From Eisenbergiella tayi (lineage in GTDB: Bacteria; Bacillota; Clostridia; Lachnospirales; Lachnospiraceae), in contig NZ_MPDJ01000004.1 in NCBI RefSeq assembly GCF_001881565.1, forward strand, positions 474,272-538,271: a DNA stretch of 64,000 nucleotides, in the 5' to 3' direction. Within the stretch, counting starts at the first letter, position 1. Each line of letters starts with the position of its first letter. Below, in pieces: positions 25,334 through 34,549 of the stretch. The notes under the pieces were generated by a model. It was not told where the DNA came from and did not search any database. It worked only from the letters and a program-made list of their open reading frames with translations. The translations under genes and the position numbers were made by a program.

Positions 25334-25927
25334 CTATTTCAGTGACAGTCCGGAAAAACCACAGAAGGCGATCGCCATCAGTCCCGCAGTAATCAGGATG
25401 ATGGGCATTCCCTTAAAGGATTCCGGCACATCATTATATGCCATCTTTTCACGGATTCCGGCCAGGATAATAATGGCTATCGTGAACCCGAGAGCTGTTG
25501 CAAATCCATTGACCGTTCCGGTCAGGATCCCGTATTTCTTCTGTACATTGGTAATCGCCACACCCAGGACCGCACAGTTTGTGGTGATCAGGGGCAGGTA
25601 GACGCCAAGCGCATTATAAAGGGAAACCATATATTTTTTCAGCACCATTTCCACAAACTGTACCAGCGCCGCAATCACCAGGATAAAGACGATGGTCTGC
25701 AGATAGGTAATGTTCAAGGGCACAAGGGCAAATTTATATATCGCCCCGGCCACAGCGCTGGAAAGCGTGATGACAAAAATAACCGCCGTTCCCATTCCCG
25801 CCGCGGTCTCCACCTTTTTGGATACTCCCAGGAACGGGCAAAGGCCGAGAAACTGGCTTAATACAACATTACTCACCAGAGAAGAACCAATTAATATAAG
25901 CAATAAATCCTGCACTTGATCCAACAT
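25334..25927 (-). CDS. rnfA: Rnf complex subunit RnfA
   Basis: This 197-residue integral membrane subunit has six predicted helices. It shows the typical 'VLSQFLGLCPFLGVSKKVETAAGMG' and 'LITTNCAVLGVAITN' half-helix motifs with Cys residues proposed to hold an intramembrane iron-sulfur centre shared with RnfE. It abuts rnfE directly with no intergenic bases. Length is standard. Confidence 0.95.
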   Translation of the reverse strand: MLDQVQDLLLILIGSSLVSNVVLSQFLGLCPFLGVSKKVETAAGMGTAVIFVITLSSAVAGAIYKFALVPLNITYLQTIVFILVIAALVQFVEMVLKKYMVSLYNALGVYLPLITTNCAVLGVAITNVQKKYGILTGTVNGFATALGFTIAIIILAGIREKMAYNDVPESFKGMPIILITAGLMAIAFCGFSGLSLK

Positions 25928-26707
25928 TTATTTTCCCTCCTCACTTTTTCCGGCCTGGGCATCCTTCTCTTCACCCGCAGCAGTATCATAAAAGCGGTGT
26001 GAACAGCCGGACTCCTTGCAGGACATGCAGTCATAGCTGCAGCCGGACTGGATTTTGGACATGTCTCTGCCCTTCTTTTCCCCATTGATCTTCACCTTGT
26101 TCTGGATGGCTGTAAGAGCCGCGAGGACGAAGAATGCGCCGGGAGCAAGAACAAAAATAGTAACAGGGACATAACTCTGCAGGATATGGGATCCGAATAT
26201 AACCGGCGCCTTTTCTCCCAGAATGGGAATGCCGAAAAATTCACCGGCTCCCAGGATTTCACGTACCAGGCCTATGCATGTGAGCGCGAACGAGAAACCG
26301 AGCCCCATTCCGATACCGTCAAACAGGGACGGGATGGGCGGATTCTTGGATGCGTAGCTTTCCGCACGGCCTAAAATAATACAGTTTACCACGATCAGAG
26401 GTATGTAAATACCGAGGGCGCTGTCCAAAAACGGCACATAAGCCTTTAATAAAAGCTGTACGATTGTCACAAAGCTTGCTACAACAACGATGAATGCAGG
26501 TATTCTTACCTTATCCGGTATGATTTTGCGCAGCATTGATATCATCAGGTTGCTCAGGGCCAGAACCACCATGGTGGAAAGGCCCATACCCAGACCGTTA
26601 ATGGCTGATGTGGTAACCGCCAGTGTGGGACACATACCCAATGTCAGCACAAAGGTGGGGTTCTCTTTTATAATTCCGTTATAGAGACGTTCGGTTGGTT
26701 TATTCAT
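25928..26707 (-). CDS. rnfE: Rnf complex subunit RnfE with Cys-rich tail
   Basis: This 259-residue membrane subunit is homologous to RnfA, with 'TLGMCPTLAVTTSAINGLGMG' and 'LIVVNCIILGRAESYA' carrying the paired Cys motifs. The usual RnfE ends around residue 205-215. Here a hydrophilic tail of about 45 residues follows, with 'GCSYDCMSCKESGCSHRF' (four Cys) and a Glu/Ala/Lys-rich end. The tail could bind a metal or iron-sulfur centre on the cytoplasmic side, but this is inference. It overlaps rnfG by 8 bases. Confidence 0.93.
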   Translation of the reverse strand: MNKPTERLYNGIIKENPTFVLTLGMCPTLAVTTSAINGLGMGLSTMVVLALSNLMISMLRKIIPDKVRIPAFIVVVASFVTIVQLLLKAYVPFLDSALGIYIPLIVVNCIILGRAESYASKNPPIPSLFDGIGMGLGFSFALTCIGLVREILGAGEFFGIPILGEKAPVIFGSHILQSYVPVTIFVLAPGAFFVLAALTAIQNKVKINGEKKGRDMSKIQSGCSYDCMSCKESGCSHRFYDTAAGEEKDAQAGKSEEGK

Positions 26708-27314
26708 TGCCGCTGCCTCCTTTCAGTTCTGTCTGAAAATAATACAGTCCGGCATTTACGCCGTTAGTGACCGCATTGGTTGTAATGGTGGCGCTGGTAA
26801 TAGCATCGATTTCATCAGCGGCAGAAGCTCCGTCCTTGGTATAGGCATAACTGTCGGCTTTTTTTCCTTCAAACTGCGGTTTCAGCACTTCTTCCGCCTT
26901 CATTCCCAGCCCCGGAGTCTCGGAAATAGAGAGAATGGACATACCGTTCAGGGTACCGTCCTCCCGCACACCGATAGTGAATTTAATATCCCCGCCATAG
27001 CCCTCATGGGTCGTTACCGTAATCACGTAGCCCAGAATACTGCCGTCCTTATCCATGGCTGCGGCATATTCATTAATACTCTGCTGGGCAAAGCCGCCGT
27101 CATTCAGGACTGCCTGGGCCGCTTCTTCCGTAAACCCTTCGCTGTCCTCAAAATGATCCGCATCCTGAAATACCTCACTGCGGGCCGCCTGCCTGGCATT
27201 TTCCTCCTGTATCGCTATAGGATCCTTTGTCACCTGATAAACAAGGCCAAGAAGAAGGCCTGAAATCAACGTAATCAGGAATAAGATTCCTGCATCCTTC
27301 AACATATTTTTCAT
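26700..27314 (-). CDS. rnfG: Rnf complex subunit RnfG (covalent FMN)
   Basis: This 204-residue subunit has an N-terminal membrane anchor (about 8-27) and an extracytoplasmic FMN-binding domain. The flavinylation motif DxxTSAT is seen as 'DAITSAT' with FMN on T176. ApbE, encoded at 18782-19822, is the enzyme that would attach it. It overlaps rnfD by 4 bases and rnfE by 8, so the genes are translationally coupled. Confidence 0.95.
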   Translation of the reverse strand: MKNMLKDAGILFLITLISGLLLGLVYQVTKDPIAIQEENARQAARSEVFQDADHFEDSEGFTEEAAQAVLNDGGFAQQSINEYAAAMDKDGSILGYVITVTTHEGYGGDIKFTIGVREDGTLNGMSILSISETPGLGMKAEEVLKPQFEGKKADSYAYTKDGASAADEIDAITSATITTNAVTNGVNAGLYYFQTELKGGSGNE

Positions 27315-28243
27315 GCCCTCTCTCCTCCTTTACCAAAAGCTTTGGGAAGAGTAAACCTCTCAATAAGGGGAACCAGAAGATTTCCCAGGATAATGGCATA
27401 GGATACACCTTCCGCGCTGGCACTGCATACCCTGAATATACCGGTCAGAAGACCTAAGAAGATTCCATATATGTACTGCCCTTTTTTGGTGACCGGCCTG
27501 GTCACATAATCCGTAGCCATGAAAAAGGCTCCCAGCATAAGGCCGCCCCCTGCAAGCTGGGAAGAAATATAGTACCGATCCAGTCCATGACCCCCGAACA
27601 GAACCATGAATACCACAAAGGATATGATGTATGTGGCAGGGATACGCAGATCAATGATTTCCAGCCAGATTAACAGACAGGCACCCAGAACGATGCACAG
27701 CATGGAAGTCTCGCCGATAGTACCCGACGTTCTTCCTATTACCATATCCAGCACATTCACGTTCTCTCCTGCTTTTACCGCGGCTAAAGGCGTGGCGCCG
27801 GTATAGGCGTCACAGGTAAAGTTAGTCATGATGGGGGCAAAGGAGATCAGCAGGAAGCATCTGGCTCCCAGGGCGGGGTTCATAAAGTTCTGGCCCAGTC
27901 CTCCGAAAAGCATCTTCACAACCAGTATGGCGAATATGCCGCCGACGGCCCCGATCCACCAGGGCACGCTTACCGGCAGATTCAGCGCCAGCAGCAGGCC
28001 TGTCACCACTGCGGAAAGGTCTCCTATGGTGTTTTTCCTTTTGGTTATTTTTTCAAATACAAATTCTGTAAGCACTGTGGATGCGATTGTTATGGCAACA
28101 ATCAGCAGTGCCCTGATTCCGAAATTATAGATGCCAAAGATTGTGGTGGGCAGCAGGGCAATGATAACTGCCAGCATGATCCTGCTTGTGGAATCCTTGG
28201 ATCTGATATGCGGATTAGATGATACCTTCATCAAGTCGCTCAT
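27311..28243 (-). CDS. rnfD: Rnf complex subunit RnfD (covalent FMN)
   Basis: This 310-residue polytopic subunit has about nine membrane helices and is part of the ion-translocating core. The ApbE target motif is present as 'DAYTGATPL' with FMN on T151. 'LGARCFLLISFAP' just before it and 'GHGLDRYYISSQLAGGGLMLGAFFMATDYVT' later are family hallmarks. It starts 12 bases after rnfC. Confidence 0.95.
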   Translation of the reverse strand: MSDLMKVSSNPHIRSKDSTSRIMLAVIIALLPTTIFGIYNFGIRALLIVAITIASTVLTEFVFEKITKRKNTIGDLSAVVTGLLLALNLPVSVPWWIGAVGGIFAILVVKMLFGGLGQNFMNPALGARCFLLISFAPIMTNFTCDAYTGATPLAAVKAGENVNVLDMVIGRTSGTIGETSMLCIVLGACLLIWLEIIDLRIPATYIISFVVFMVLFGGHGLDRYYISSQLAGGGLMLGAFFMATDYVTRPVTKKGQYIYGIFLGLLTGIFRVCSASAEGVSYAIILGNLLVPLIERFTLPKAFGKGGERA

Positions 28244-28255
28244 TGCTCTTTCCTC

Positions 28256-29593
28256 CTATTTCTGATTTGCGGCGCTTGCTTTTTTCCGTTCCGCAAGGAC
28301 CATCTTACGCATGGACTTAATGGCCTGGGTAAGCTGTCTCTTTGCGGGGCAGACATAACTGCAGCATCCGCACTCGCAGCATTCCATGCCGTCATATTTT
28401 TCAAAGGCCTCCATATCGTAGTGCTCCGAATAGGTGGAAAGCAGGGTGGGAACCAGCCTGGAGGGGCAGGCTTCCACACATCTGCCGCAGTTGATGCAGG
28501 CGGAGGGCTCCCCCACCTCATCCTTAGACAGACAGAGAAGCGCGGATGCCGTTTTCGTGGTGGGCACATCCAGATCAAAAATTCCGAATCCCATCATAGG
28601 GCCGCCCGATACAATCTTAACCGGCTCTTTGCAGAAACCGCCCGCTTCTTCTATCAATTCATGATAATTGGTTCCGATCCGCACAATGAAATTCTGGGGA
28701 TTGGCAATAGCATCCCCTGTCACCGTAACGATACGGTTCATAAGCGGCTTTCCTTCCCGCACCGCGCGGTTTACAGCCACTACGGTATCCACGTTGTCCA
28801 CGATACAGCCTACATCCGCAGGCAGCATGGAAGAATTGATGGCGCGTCCCGTCACCGCAAAAATAAGCTGACGCTCAGACCCCTGCGGATATTTGGTTTT
28901 CAGCTTCTTAACCGTAATCCTCGGCTCTTCGGAAGTCATTTCCTCCAACAGCTTAATGCAGTCCGGCTTATTGTCCTCTACCGCCAGAATTCCTTTTGCA
29001 TTTGGGAACAGGCTCAGAATTACCTGAAGGCCTCCGATAAGCTTATCGGGTTCCTCCAGCATACGCCTGTAATCCGAGGTAAGATAAGGCTCACACTCGG
29101 CACAGTTGGCGATCACGTATTCTATTTTGTCCGGTTCCTTGGGTGAAAGCTTTACATGTGTGGGGAATCCTGCTCCGCCCATTCCTACCACGCCTGCTTC
29201 CTTCACCAGATTGATAATCTCTTCCTTTGTCAGTTCTTCCAATGGTCTGACCGGAGCGTAATCCACTTCCTCGTACAGCCGATCGTTTTCCACCACAATA
29301 CTCATCACATTATCTCCGGTAACAACACGCCGGGGTTCAATTGACTTCACCGTACCTGATACGGTGCTGAAAACCGCCGCAGATACAAAGCCGGCCGCTT
29401 CTCCGATTTTCTGTCCGGCCAGAACACGGTCTCCTTTTGCCACAACAGGCCTGGCAGGCGCACCGATATGCTGGGACAACGGAAACACCAGATCCCCCTT
29501 TGGCAAAACAGCTTTCATGGGTTTATCCTTGGAAAGATCCTTACCGTCGTAAGGATGGATGCCGCCCATAAACGTTAACTTCGCCTTAGCCAT
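28256..29593 (-). CDS. rnfC: Rnf complex subunit RnfC (NADH-binding)
   Basis: This 445-residue peripheral subunit couples the complex to NAD. The N-terminal part resembles a biotin/lipoyl-type domain. The middle has the flavin/NADH-binding 'GMGGAGFPTHVKLS' segment and an SLBB-like region. The C-terminus has two 4Fe-4S motifs, 'CINCGRCVEACPSRL' and 'CCECGCCSYVCPAKR'. It is the first gene of the operon; the 154-bp gap upstream presumably carries the promoter shared divergently with the yprB-like gene. Rnf oxidises ferredoxin, reduces NAD and pumps Na+ or H+. Confidence 0.95.
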   Translation of the reverse strand: MAKAKLTFMGGIHPYDGKDLSKDKPMKAVLPKGDLVFPLSQHIGAPARPVVAKGDRVLAGQKIGEAAGFVSAAVFSTVSGTVKSIEPRRVVTGDNVMSIVVENDRLYEEVDYAPVRPLEELTKEEIINLVKEAGVVGMGGAGFPTHVKLSPKEPDKIEYVIANCAECEPYLTSDYRRMLEEPDKLIGGLQVILSLFPNAKGILAVEDNKPDCIKLLEEMTSEEPRITVKKLKTKYPQGSERQLIFAVTGRAINSSMLPADVGCIVDNVDTVVAVNRAVREGKPLMNRIVTVTGDAIANPQNFIVRIGTNYHELIEEAGGFCKEPVKIVSGGPMMGFGIFDLDVPTTKTASALLCLSKDEVGEPSACINCGRCVEACPSRLVPTLLSTYSEHYDMEAFEKYDGMECCECGCCSYVCPAKRQLTQAIKSMRKMVLAERKKASAANQK

Positions 29594-29747
29594 TTAGCTA
29601 TCCCTCTTTTCTGTAATATGTTTTTCCCGCCCGTTAACCAAATAGCGTTATTTCCGCCGTCAACCCGGGAACAAGGCATAACATAATCATACCTTAATTT
29701 TCATCAAATTACTACATAAAAATCAAAAAATATGCTATATTAATTGT

Positions 29748-30857
29748 ATGAAAACACGAATTCAGACCCTACATACAACAAACGAAAATGCCATACGGCA
29801 ATTTCTGGGAAAAGATGGAAATATCCTGTTTTTTGATATCGAAACCACAGGACTTTCCCCCAAAAACGCTTCCGTTTATCTGATCGGAGCCGCTGTAATT
29901 GAGGACAAAAAGTGGACTCTGCACCAATGGTTTGCAGAAAATACGGCTGAGGAGGAAGCCATTCTGGACGCTTTCCTGCAATTTTCGGTTCCCTATAAAA
30001 AACTGGTACATTTTAACGGGACGACCTTTGATATTCCTTTTCTTCAGGCCAAATGCAAAAAGTACGGTTTAACCGCATCCTTTGCAGAAATGGAACAGAC
30101 GGATATCTACCGGCAGATTTCACCTTTTAAAAATCTGCTTAAGCTCTCCAACTGCAAGCAGAAAACCCTGGAAGAATTCCTGGGGCTCAACCGCGAGGAT
30201 CCCTTTAACGGAGGCCAGCTCATTGAGCTTTATAAGGTCTACCGCCAGGAACGGGATCACCGTCTGCTGGAGGTTCTGCTGCTGCATAATGCGGATGATC
30301 TCAGAGGAATGCTCTCTGTCGTATCCATCCTCTCTTATCCCGCTTTATTTGCCATGCATCCGGAAAATGCCAGGGCGGAATTGGATATCGGTACGGATTA
30401 TGAGGGAAACCGGCAGAAGGAGCTGCTCCTTTATCTTCAGCTTCCGGTTTTTCTTCCCGTTCCGCTCGCACTCCATGCAGGAGGCTGCTTTTTTTCCGCG
30501 AAGGAGGACTCCGGCGTCCTGAAAATTCCGGTATATTCCGGAGAATTAAAGTTCTTTTATCCGGATTATAAAAATTATGCTTATCTCCCGGAGGAAGACA
30601 AGGCCATCCATAAATCCGTTGCGGTCTACGTGGACAAGGCCCATCGTGTGCCCGCCACACCGGCCACCTGTTATACGAAAAAGGAAGGGGATTTCCTTCC
30701 CCAGCATCTTCTTCCTTCCCAGGACGACCTTTTTACTCCCGCTTTCCGCAGGGAGGTAAAAGAAAAGGAAAGCTTTTTCCTTCTGGAAGAAGCTTTCCTC
30801 AATGACAGCGGCAGGCTGTCTTTATATGCTCATCATATTCTGAACGGAATGCGTTAA
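29748..30857 (+). CDS. YprB-like RNase H-fold exonuclease domain protein
   Basis: This 369-residue protein has an N-terminal DEDD-type 3'-5' exonuclease fold: 'LFFDIETTGLSPKNASVYLIGA', then 'VHFNGTTFDIPFLQAKC' and 'HNADDLRGMLSVV'. This matches the ribonuclease H-like domain of B. subtilis YprB, whose role is uncertain. The last 170 residues have no recognisable domain. I see no ribosome binding site before the ATG, and a TATATT box lies only about 6 bases upstream, so the mRNA may be leaderless or the start misassigned. A terminator overlaps the stop codon. Confidence 0.85.
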   Translation: MKTRIQTLHTTNENAIRQFLGKDGNILFFDIETTGLSPKNASVYLIGAAVIEDKKWTLHQWFAENTAEEEAILDAFLQFSVPYKKLVHFNGTTFDIPFLQAKCKKYGLTASFAEMEQTDIYRQISPFKNLLKLSNCKQKTLEEFLGLNREDPFNGGQLIELYKVYRQERDHRLLEVLLLHNADDLRGMLSVVSILSYPALFAMHPENARAELDIGTDYEGNRQKELLLYLQLPVFLPVPLALHAGGCFFSAKEDSGVLKIPVYSGELKFFYPDYKNYAYLPEEDKAIHKSVAVYVDKAHRVPATPATCYTKKEGDFLPQHLLPSQDDLFTPAFRREVKEKESFFLLEEAFLNDSGRLSLYAHHILNGMR

Positions 30858-30872
30858 CGCATTCCGTTTTTT
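30844..30872 (+). terminator. Terminator overlapping the yprB-like stop codon
   Basis: ACGGAATGCG (30844-30853) and CGCATTCCGT (30858-30867) form a perfect stem with the TAA stop codon in the 4-base loop, followed by a T run. It ends the gene facing the convergent membrane protein gene. Confidence 0.92.
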
Positions 30873-30890
30873 CAGGTCACTGATAACATT

Positions 30891-33137
30891 TCAGACACGT
30901 CTGAAGCGTCTGGCCAGGCGTTCTTTTTTCCTTACCGCAAGAGCGATACAGAACAGCAAAGTAAGCAGGGATACTGCCTGGGATAAGCGGAATATCACTG
31001 GCTGACGGTATCTCACACTGACGGTATGGCTTTCCCCGTCGCCGGTAAGCATCACGCGTATACGATAATTATTTCCGTAGGATATTTCCAATTTTTCACC
31101 GTTTTCATCTTCCGCCGCATAACCCAGATATTTCTGGAGAGGGAAGTCCACATACTGCCCTTCCCCGGATGTCCGGTAGGTAAGGGTTCCGTGCGTTCCC
31201 TTCTTTTCATAATTTTCCACTGTGACCTTTTCAGCATCGGAAAGCTGCAGATCGGAAGTCAGCTTATCATCCATCAGCGCGTCAATCCGCCATTCATACG
31301 GATAAATAACCGTCGCGTCGGATTTCGGTATGCCGATTATTTTATCCTGATGCCCTACGGTTGTGGTATCATCATAATCCTTATAGGCAAAATTATTCTG
31401 ATTATAAGGCTGATTCAGGCAGGTCAGCAGATTTACCCCCACCAGGAACGCAAATACCAGATTCCGATACGGTTTTAATACCTCGGATTCCGACAGCCAT
31501 ATAACCCCCGCAAAAATAAACAGGATTCCGGCAGGCGCCAGCAGTCTCCATGGAAACTGTATGGTACGCAGAACCGGCTCAATGGCAGGTATTAACTCCT
31601 TCAGCGTCTTGCTGCCAAAATACCCTGTCACCAAAAAGGTCAGCACACAGGCTCCTCCAAAAAGATACGTGAGGAATTTATCTCTTTTTCCATTCTTCTC
31701 TTCCGACTTTTCACATACCAGCTTCAGGACACATATCCCGGCGCAGCCCAGAACCGGAAGTCCCAGAGACAAGAAACGGTAATCGTTGGTATGGAAGGTA
31801 TCCGCCAGGAAGGAAGCGTTGATGGAGTATTCCGAAAAGCCGCTCCAGTCCAGGGCTTTCTGATACAGGTTTTCCTTCAGGAAGAAATAGAGGAAGGGAA
31901 CCAGGAACCACAGGTTCAAAAGTACGGTCAGAGCCGCTGCCTTCACCATCTCCAGCCATCTCTTATCCTGAAGGAGATCGCGGATAAACAAAAGACAGCA
32001 CAGACTGAATATGACAGCCATGGTTGCCGTACTGAGCACATGGCTCTCTATTACCCCGGTAAAGCCTATGACAAGCCAGGGCCATTTTTTCTTATCCGCC
32101 ATAAGCACATGGTAAAAGCCCCCGATTATGAGCGGCAGGAAGGTCAGCGCCAATGTTTCACCCAAAGCGCCCCTCGCATAAATGTTGGTAAAACGGTAAG
32201 GCAGCAGAATATACAAAGCCGTTCCCAGAATGCATGCATAGCGGGAAGGAGTCATGGACTTCAGCACCTTATAAATAACCGCGACCGTAGCGATATTGGC
32301 CAGGAAAATAAGAGTCTTATAGGACAGGGCAAGAGATACCCCCAGCAGCCGCAGGAAAGCCGGGATATACAGGAAGAGATACGGATACATGCTGTTCAGA
32401 TAACCGTTCCCTGCCAGCGCTTCCGGGAAAATAACCACCGGGAACTGCCCGTCCAGCATACCGTCCTTCAGCCCTTCGATGCGAAGCAGATGATAGCATA
32501 CATCGTCCGCCTGGGCAAAGGCCTGGATAAACAGCGGCATGGACGAATACAGGCAAAGACCTGCCAGAATCAGGAAGGTAACCTTTCTTTCCCGGCTGGA
32601 AGGATGCTTTTTTTCGTAGGACGCAAGGAATATCCCGGACACAACCAAAAGGATTACCAGAACCATAAGGTACGGGGCATCCCGGTAAAAAGCTCCCTGG
32701 GGAATCAGGGACATGGTGTTCAGTATCAGGCTTCCCACTCCCTGATAGTAAATGCGGATATGAAGCTGCTGTGAATCCTTATCCAGAGTAAAGGTATAAT
32801 CTTTGGCAGTCTTCACTCCATCCGTACTTTCCAGACTCCACTGGGCCACCTTCGTTCCGTTGTCCCACACTTCAATAATATTATCAGATGATGTATTGGA
32901 ATATTCAGGACGTATGGTATAAGTCCCCTTATTCAATACATAATCATCCGTATAGGCAAACATGCCGTAATACGCCGCCGATTCATCTATGGCAATCAAA
33001 CCCGTATAATCACTGATTCCCGCCGTCTGATTCAAATCCGTGCCCTTGAGCACGAGCGGCTTGCTGTCTTCCTTTCCCAGCCAGATAAAAATCAAAGCTG
33101 CCAGTACTGCTGCAACATACAGAACCTTCTTTTTCAT
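30891..33137 (-). CDS. Large PTPS-related/YfhO-like membrane protein
   Basis: This 748-residue protein has one N-terminal membrane segment (5-20), an extracytoplasmic beta-rich domain (about 30-160), about ten to twelve membrane helices (165-590) and a second extracytoplasmic domain before a final helix. The segment 'QADDVCYHLLRIEGLKDGMLDGQFPV' with the acidic pair early in the first loop resembles GT-C glycosyltransferases and the '6-pyruvoyl-tetrahydropterin synthase related' membrane family. It may transfer sugars onto lipid-linked or wall polymers. The substrate is unknown and no partner genes are adjacent. Confidence 0.65.
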   Translation of the reverse strand: MKKKVLYVAAVLAALIFIWLGKEDSKPLVLKGTDLNQTAGISDYTGLIAIDESAAYYGMFAYTDDYVLNKGTYTIRPEYSNTSSDNIIEVWDNGTKVAQWSLESTDGVKTAKDYTFTLDKDSQQLHIRIYYQGVGSLILNTMSLIPQGAFYRDAPYLMVLVILLVVSGIFLASYEKKHPSSRERKVTFLILAGLCLYSSMPLFIQAFAQADDVCYHLLRIEGLKDGMLDGQFPVVIFPEALAGNGYLNSMYPYLFLYIPAFLRLLGVSLALSYKTLIFLANIATVAVIYKVLKSMTPSRYACILGTALYILLPYRFTNIYARGALGETLALTFLPLIIGGFYHVLMADKKKWPWLVIGFTGVIESHVLSTATMAVIFSLCCLLFIRDLLQDKRWLEMVKAAALTVLLNLWFLVPFLYFFLKENLYQKALDWSGFSEYSINASFLADTFHTNDYRFLSLGLPVLGCAGICVLKLVCEKSEEKNGKRDKFLTYLFGGACVLTFLVTGYFGSKTLKELIPAIEPVLRTIQFPWRLLAPAGILFIFAGVIWLSESEVLKPYRNLVFAFLVGVNLLTCLNQPYNQNNFAYKDYDDTTTVGHQDKIIGIPKSDATVIYPYEWRIDALMDDKLTSDLQLSDAEKVTVENYEKKGTHGTLTYRTSGEGQYVDFPLQKYLGYAAEDENGEKLEISYGNNYRIRVMLTGDGESHTVSVRYRQPVIFRLSQAVSLLTLLFCIALAVRKKERLARRFRRV

Positions 33138-33310
33138 CGTCTTCCTCCGAAATTGTTAGTCAAGAAGCCTGTGTTCCATCCGCTCACTATTGCTGCCGGA
33201 TGGAACACCAGTCTCTGTCGCGCAGCCGTCCCCCTCTGCCGGCTTCGGACTTTTCTTTCTATAATACCGCAAATGGTAAATATTATCCTCATCCCCAAAA
33301 GGATGCCTGA

Positions 33311-33339
33311 AAAAAGGGATGCGGAATATACCGCATCCC
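33311..33339 (-). terminator. Terminator of the cmk-ispH-S1 operon
   Basis: On the minus strand GGGATGCGG pairs with CCGCATCCC around a TATATT loop, followed by TTTTTT. It lies just after the S1 gene. Confidence 0.92.
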
Positions 33340-33376
33340 ATAAACAGCAAATTATGCCGCCCACAAAACTTCTTAA

Positions 33377-34549
33377 TTATTCAGCAGAATCTTCTTCTGC
33401 GTTCTGCTTAGCAATAACGGCATCAATATCTACAGAAACCACATCTTCATCAGATTCTTTCTGTACAAACTCCTCTTCCTTTACTTCCTTGGGTTCGGGA
33501 GCAAGCATTGCTTTGATGCTCAGGCTGATTTTCTTGTCTTCTTCATTGAAATCAACAACCTTGGCATTGATTTCTTCCCCTGTCTTAAGAACATCGGAAG
33601 GCTTGTCCACATGTTCTTTTGCGATCTGGGATACATGAAGAAGAGCATCGATTCCGGGCTCCAGTTCTACAAAAGCACCGAAGTCAGTCATTCTTGCCAC
33701 TTTACCGGTTACCACATTTCCTACCGCATATTTCTCAGCAGCATTCTTCCAGGGATTCGCATCATCAAATTTCATGCTGAGTGCAATCTTGTTGCCGTTG
33801 ATTTCTTTAATCTGAACAGTAACCTGATCCCCAACTTTGAATACTTTCTTAGGATGCTCCACTCTTCCCCAGGACATCTCTGAAATATGAAGCAGTCCGT
33901 CTGCACCGCCCAAATCGATAAAAGCGCCGAAATCCGTTACATTCTTAACGGTTCCTTCAACAACATCGCCTTCATGGATTCTTTCCAAAAGTTCCTTCTG
34001 CATTTCAGCTTTCTTAGCAACGATAAGCTGCTTGCGGTCGCCGATATATCTTCTTCTCTTAGGATTGTACTCGCTGATTACGAATTCAATATCCTGTCCT
34101 GCATATTTATTCAGATCCTTTTCATAAGTATCGGATACAAGGCTTGCAGGGATGAAAATTCTAACTTCCTCCACTACTACGCTTAAACCGCCGTCCAGTA
34201 CCTGGGTAACCTTTGCGGTAAGCACTTCGTGGTTATTATAAGCTTCTTCGATTCTCTTGTTTCCTCTGTCGGCAGCAAGACGCTTGTAGGAAAGGATAAC
34301 CTGTCCTTCACCGTCATTAACCTTCAGCACCTTTACTTCCATCTTGTCACCAGGCTTTACGACTGCTGTCATGTCCACGCTGGGATCGTTGGTGTATTCG
34401 TTCCTTGTAAGAACACCATCCGACTTGTATCCGATGTTAAGGATCACTTCTTCAGGCTTAACATCGATAACTGTACCTTCGACTACCTCTCCCGCGTGTA
34501 TAGTTTTTAATGATTCCTCCAACATTTGTTCAAAAGTTAATTCTGACAT
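33377..34549 (-). CDS. rpsA: Ribosomal protein S1 homologue
   Basis: This 390-residue protein has four S1 RNA-binding domains in tandem, marked by 'GEVVEGTVIDVKPEEVILNIGYKSDG', 'HEVLTAKVTQVLDGGLSVVVEEVRIFIP', 'GDVVEGTVKNVTDFGAFIDLGGADGLLH' and 'GNVVTGKVARMTDFGAFVELEPGIDALLH', with an acidic tail. Four-domain S1 proteins are usual in Clostridia. In many relatives the S1 domains are fused to IspH; here they are separate genes overlapping by 20 bases, with a GAGGAGG site for S1 inside ispH. Confidence 0.92.
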   Translation of the reverse strand: MSELTFEQMLEESLKTIHAGEVVEGTVIDVKPEEVILNIGYKSDGVLTRNEYTNDPSVDMTAVVKPGDKMEVKVLKVNDGEGQVILSYKRLAADRGNKRIEEAYNNHEVLTAKVTQVLDGGLSVVVEEVRIFIPASLVSDTYEKDLNKYAGQDIEFVISEYNPKRRRYIGDRKQLIVAKKAEMQKELLERIHEGDVVEGTVKNVTDFGAFIDLGGADGLLHISEMSWGRVEHPKKVFKVGDQVTVQIKEINGNKIALSMKFDDANPWKNAAEKYAVGNVVTGKVARMTDFGAFVELEPGIDALLHVSQIAKEHVDKPSDVLKTGEEINAKVVDFNEEDKKISLSIKAMLAPEPKEVKEEEFVQKESDEDVVSVDIDAVIAKQNAEEDSAE

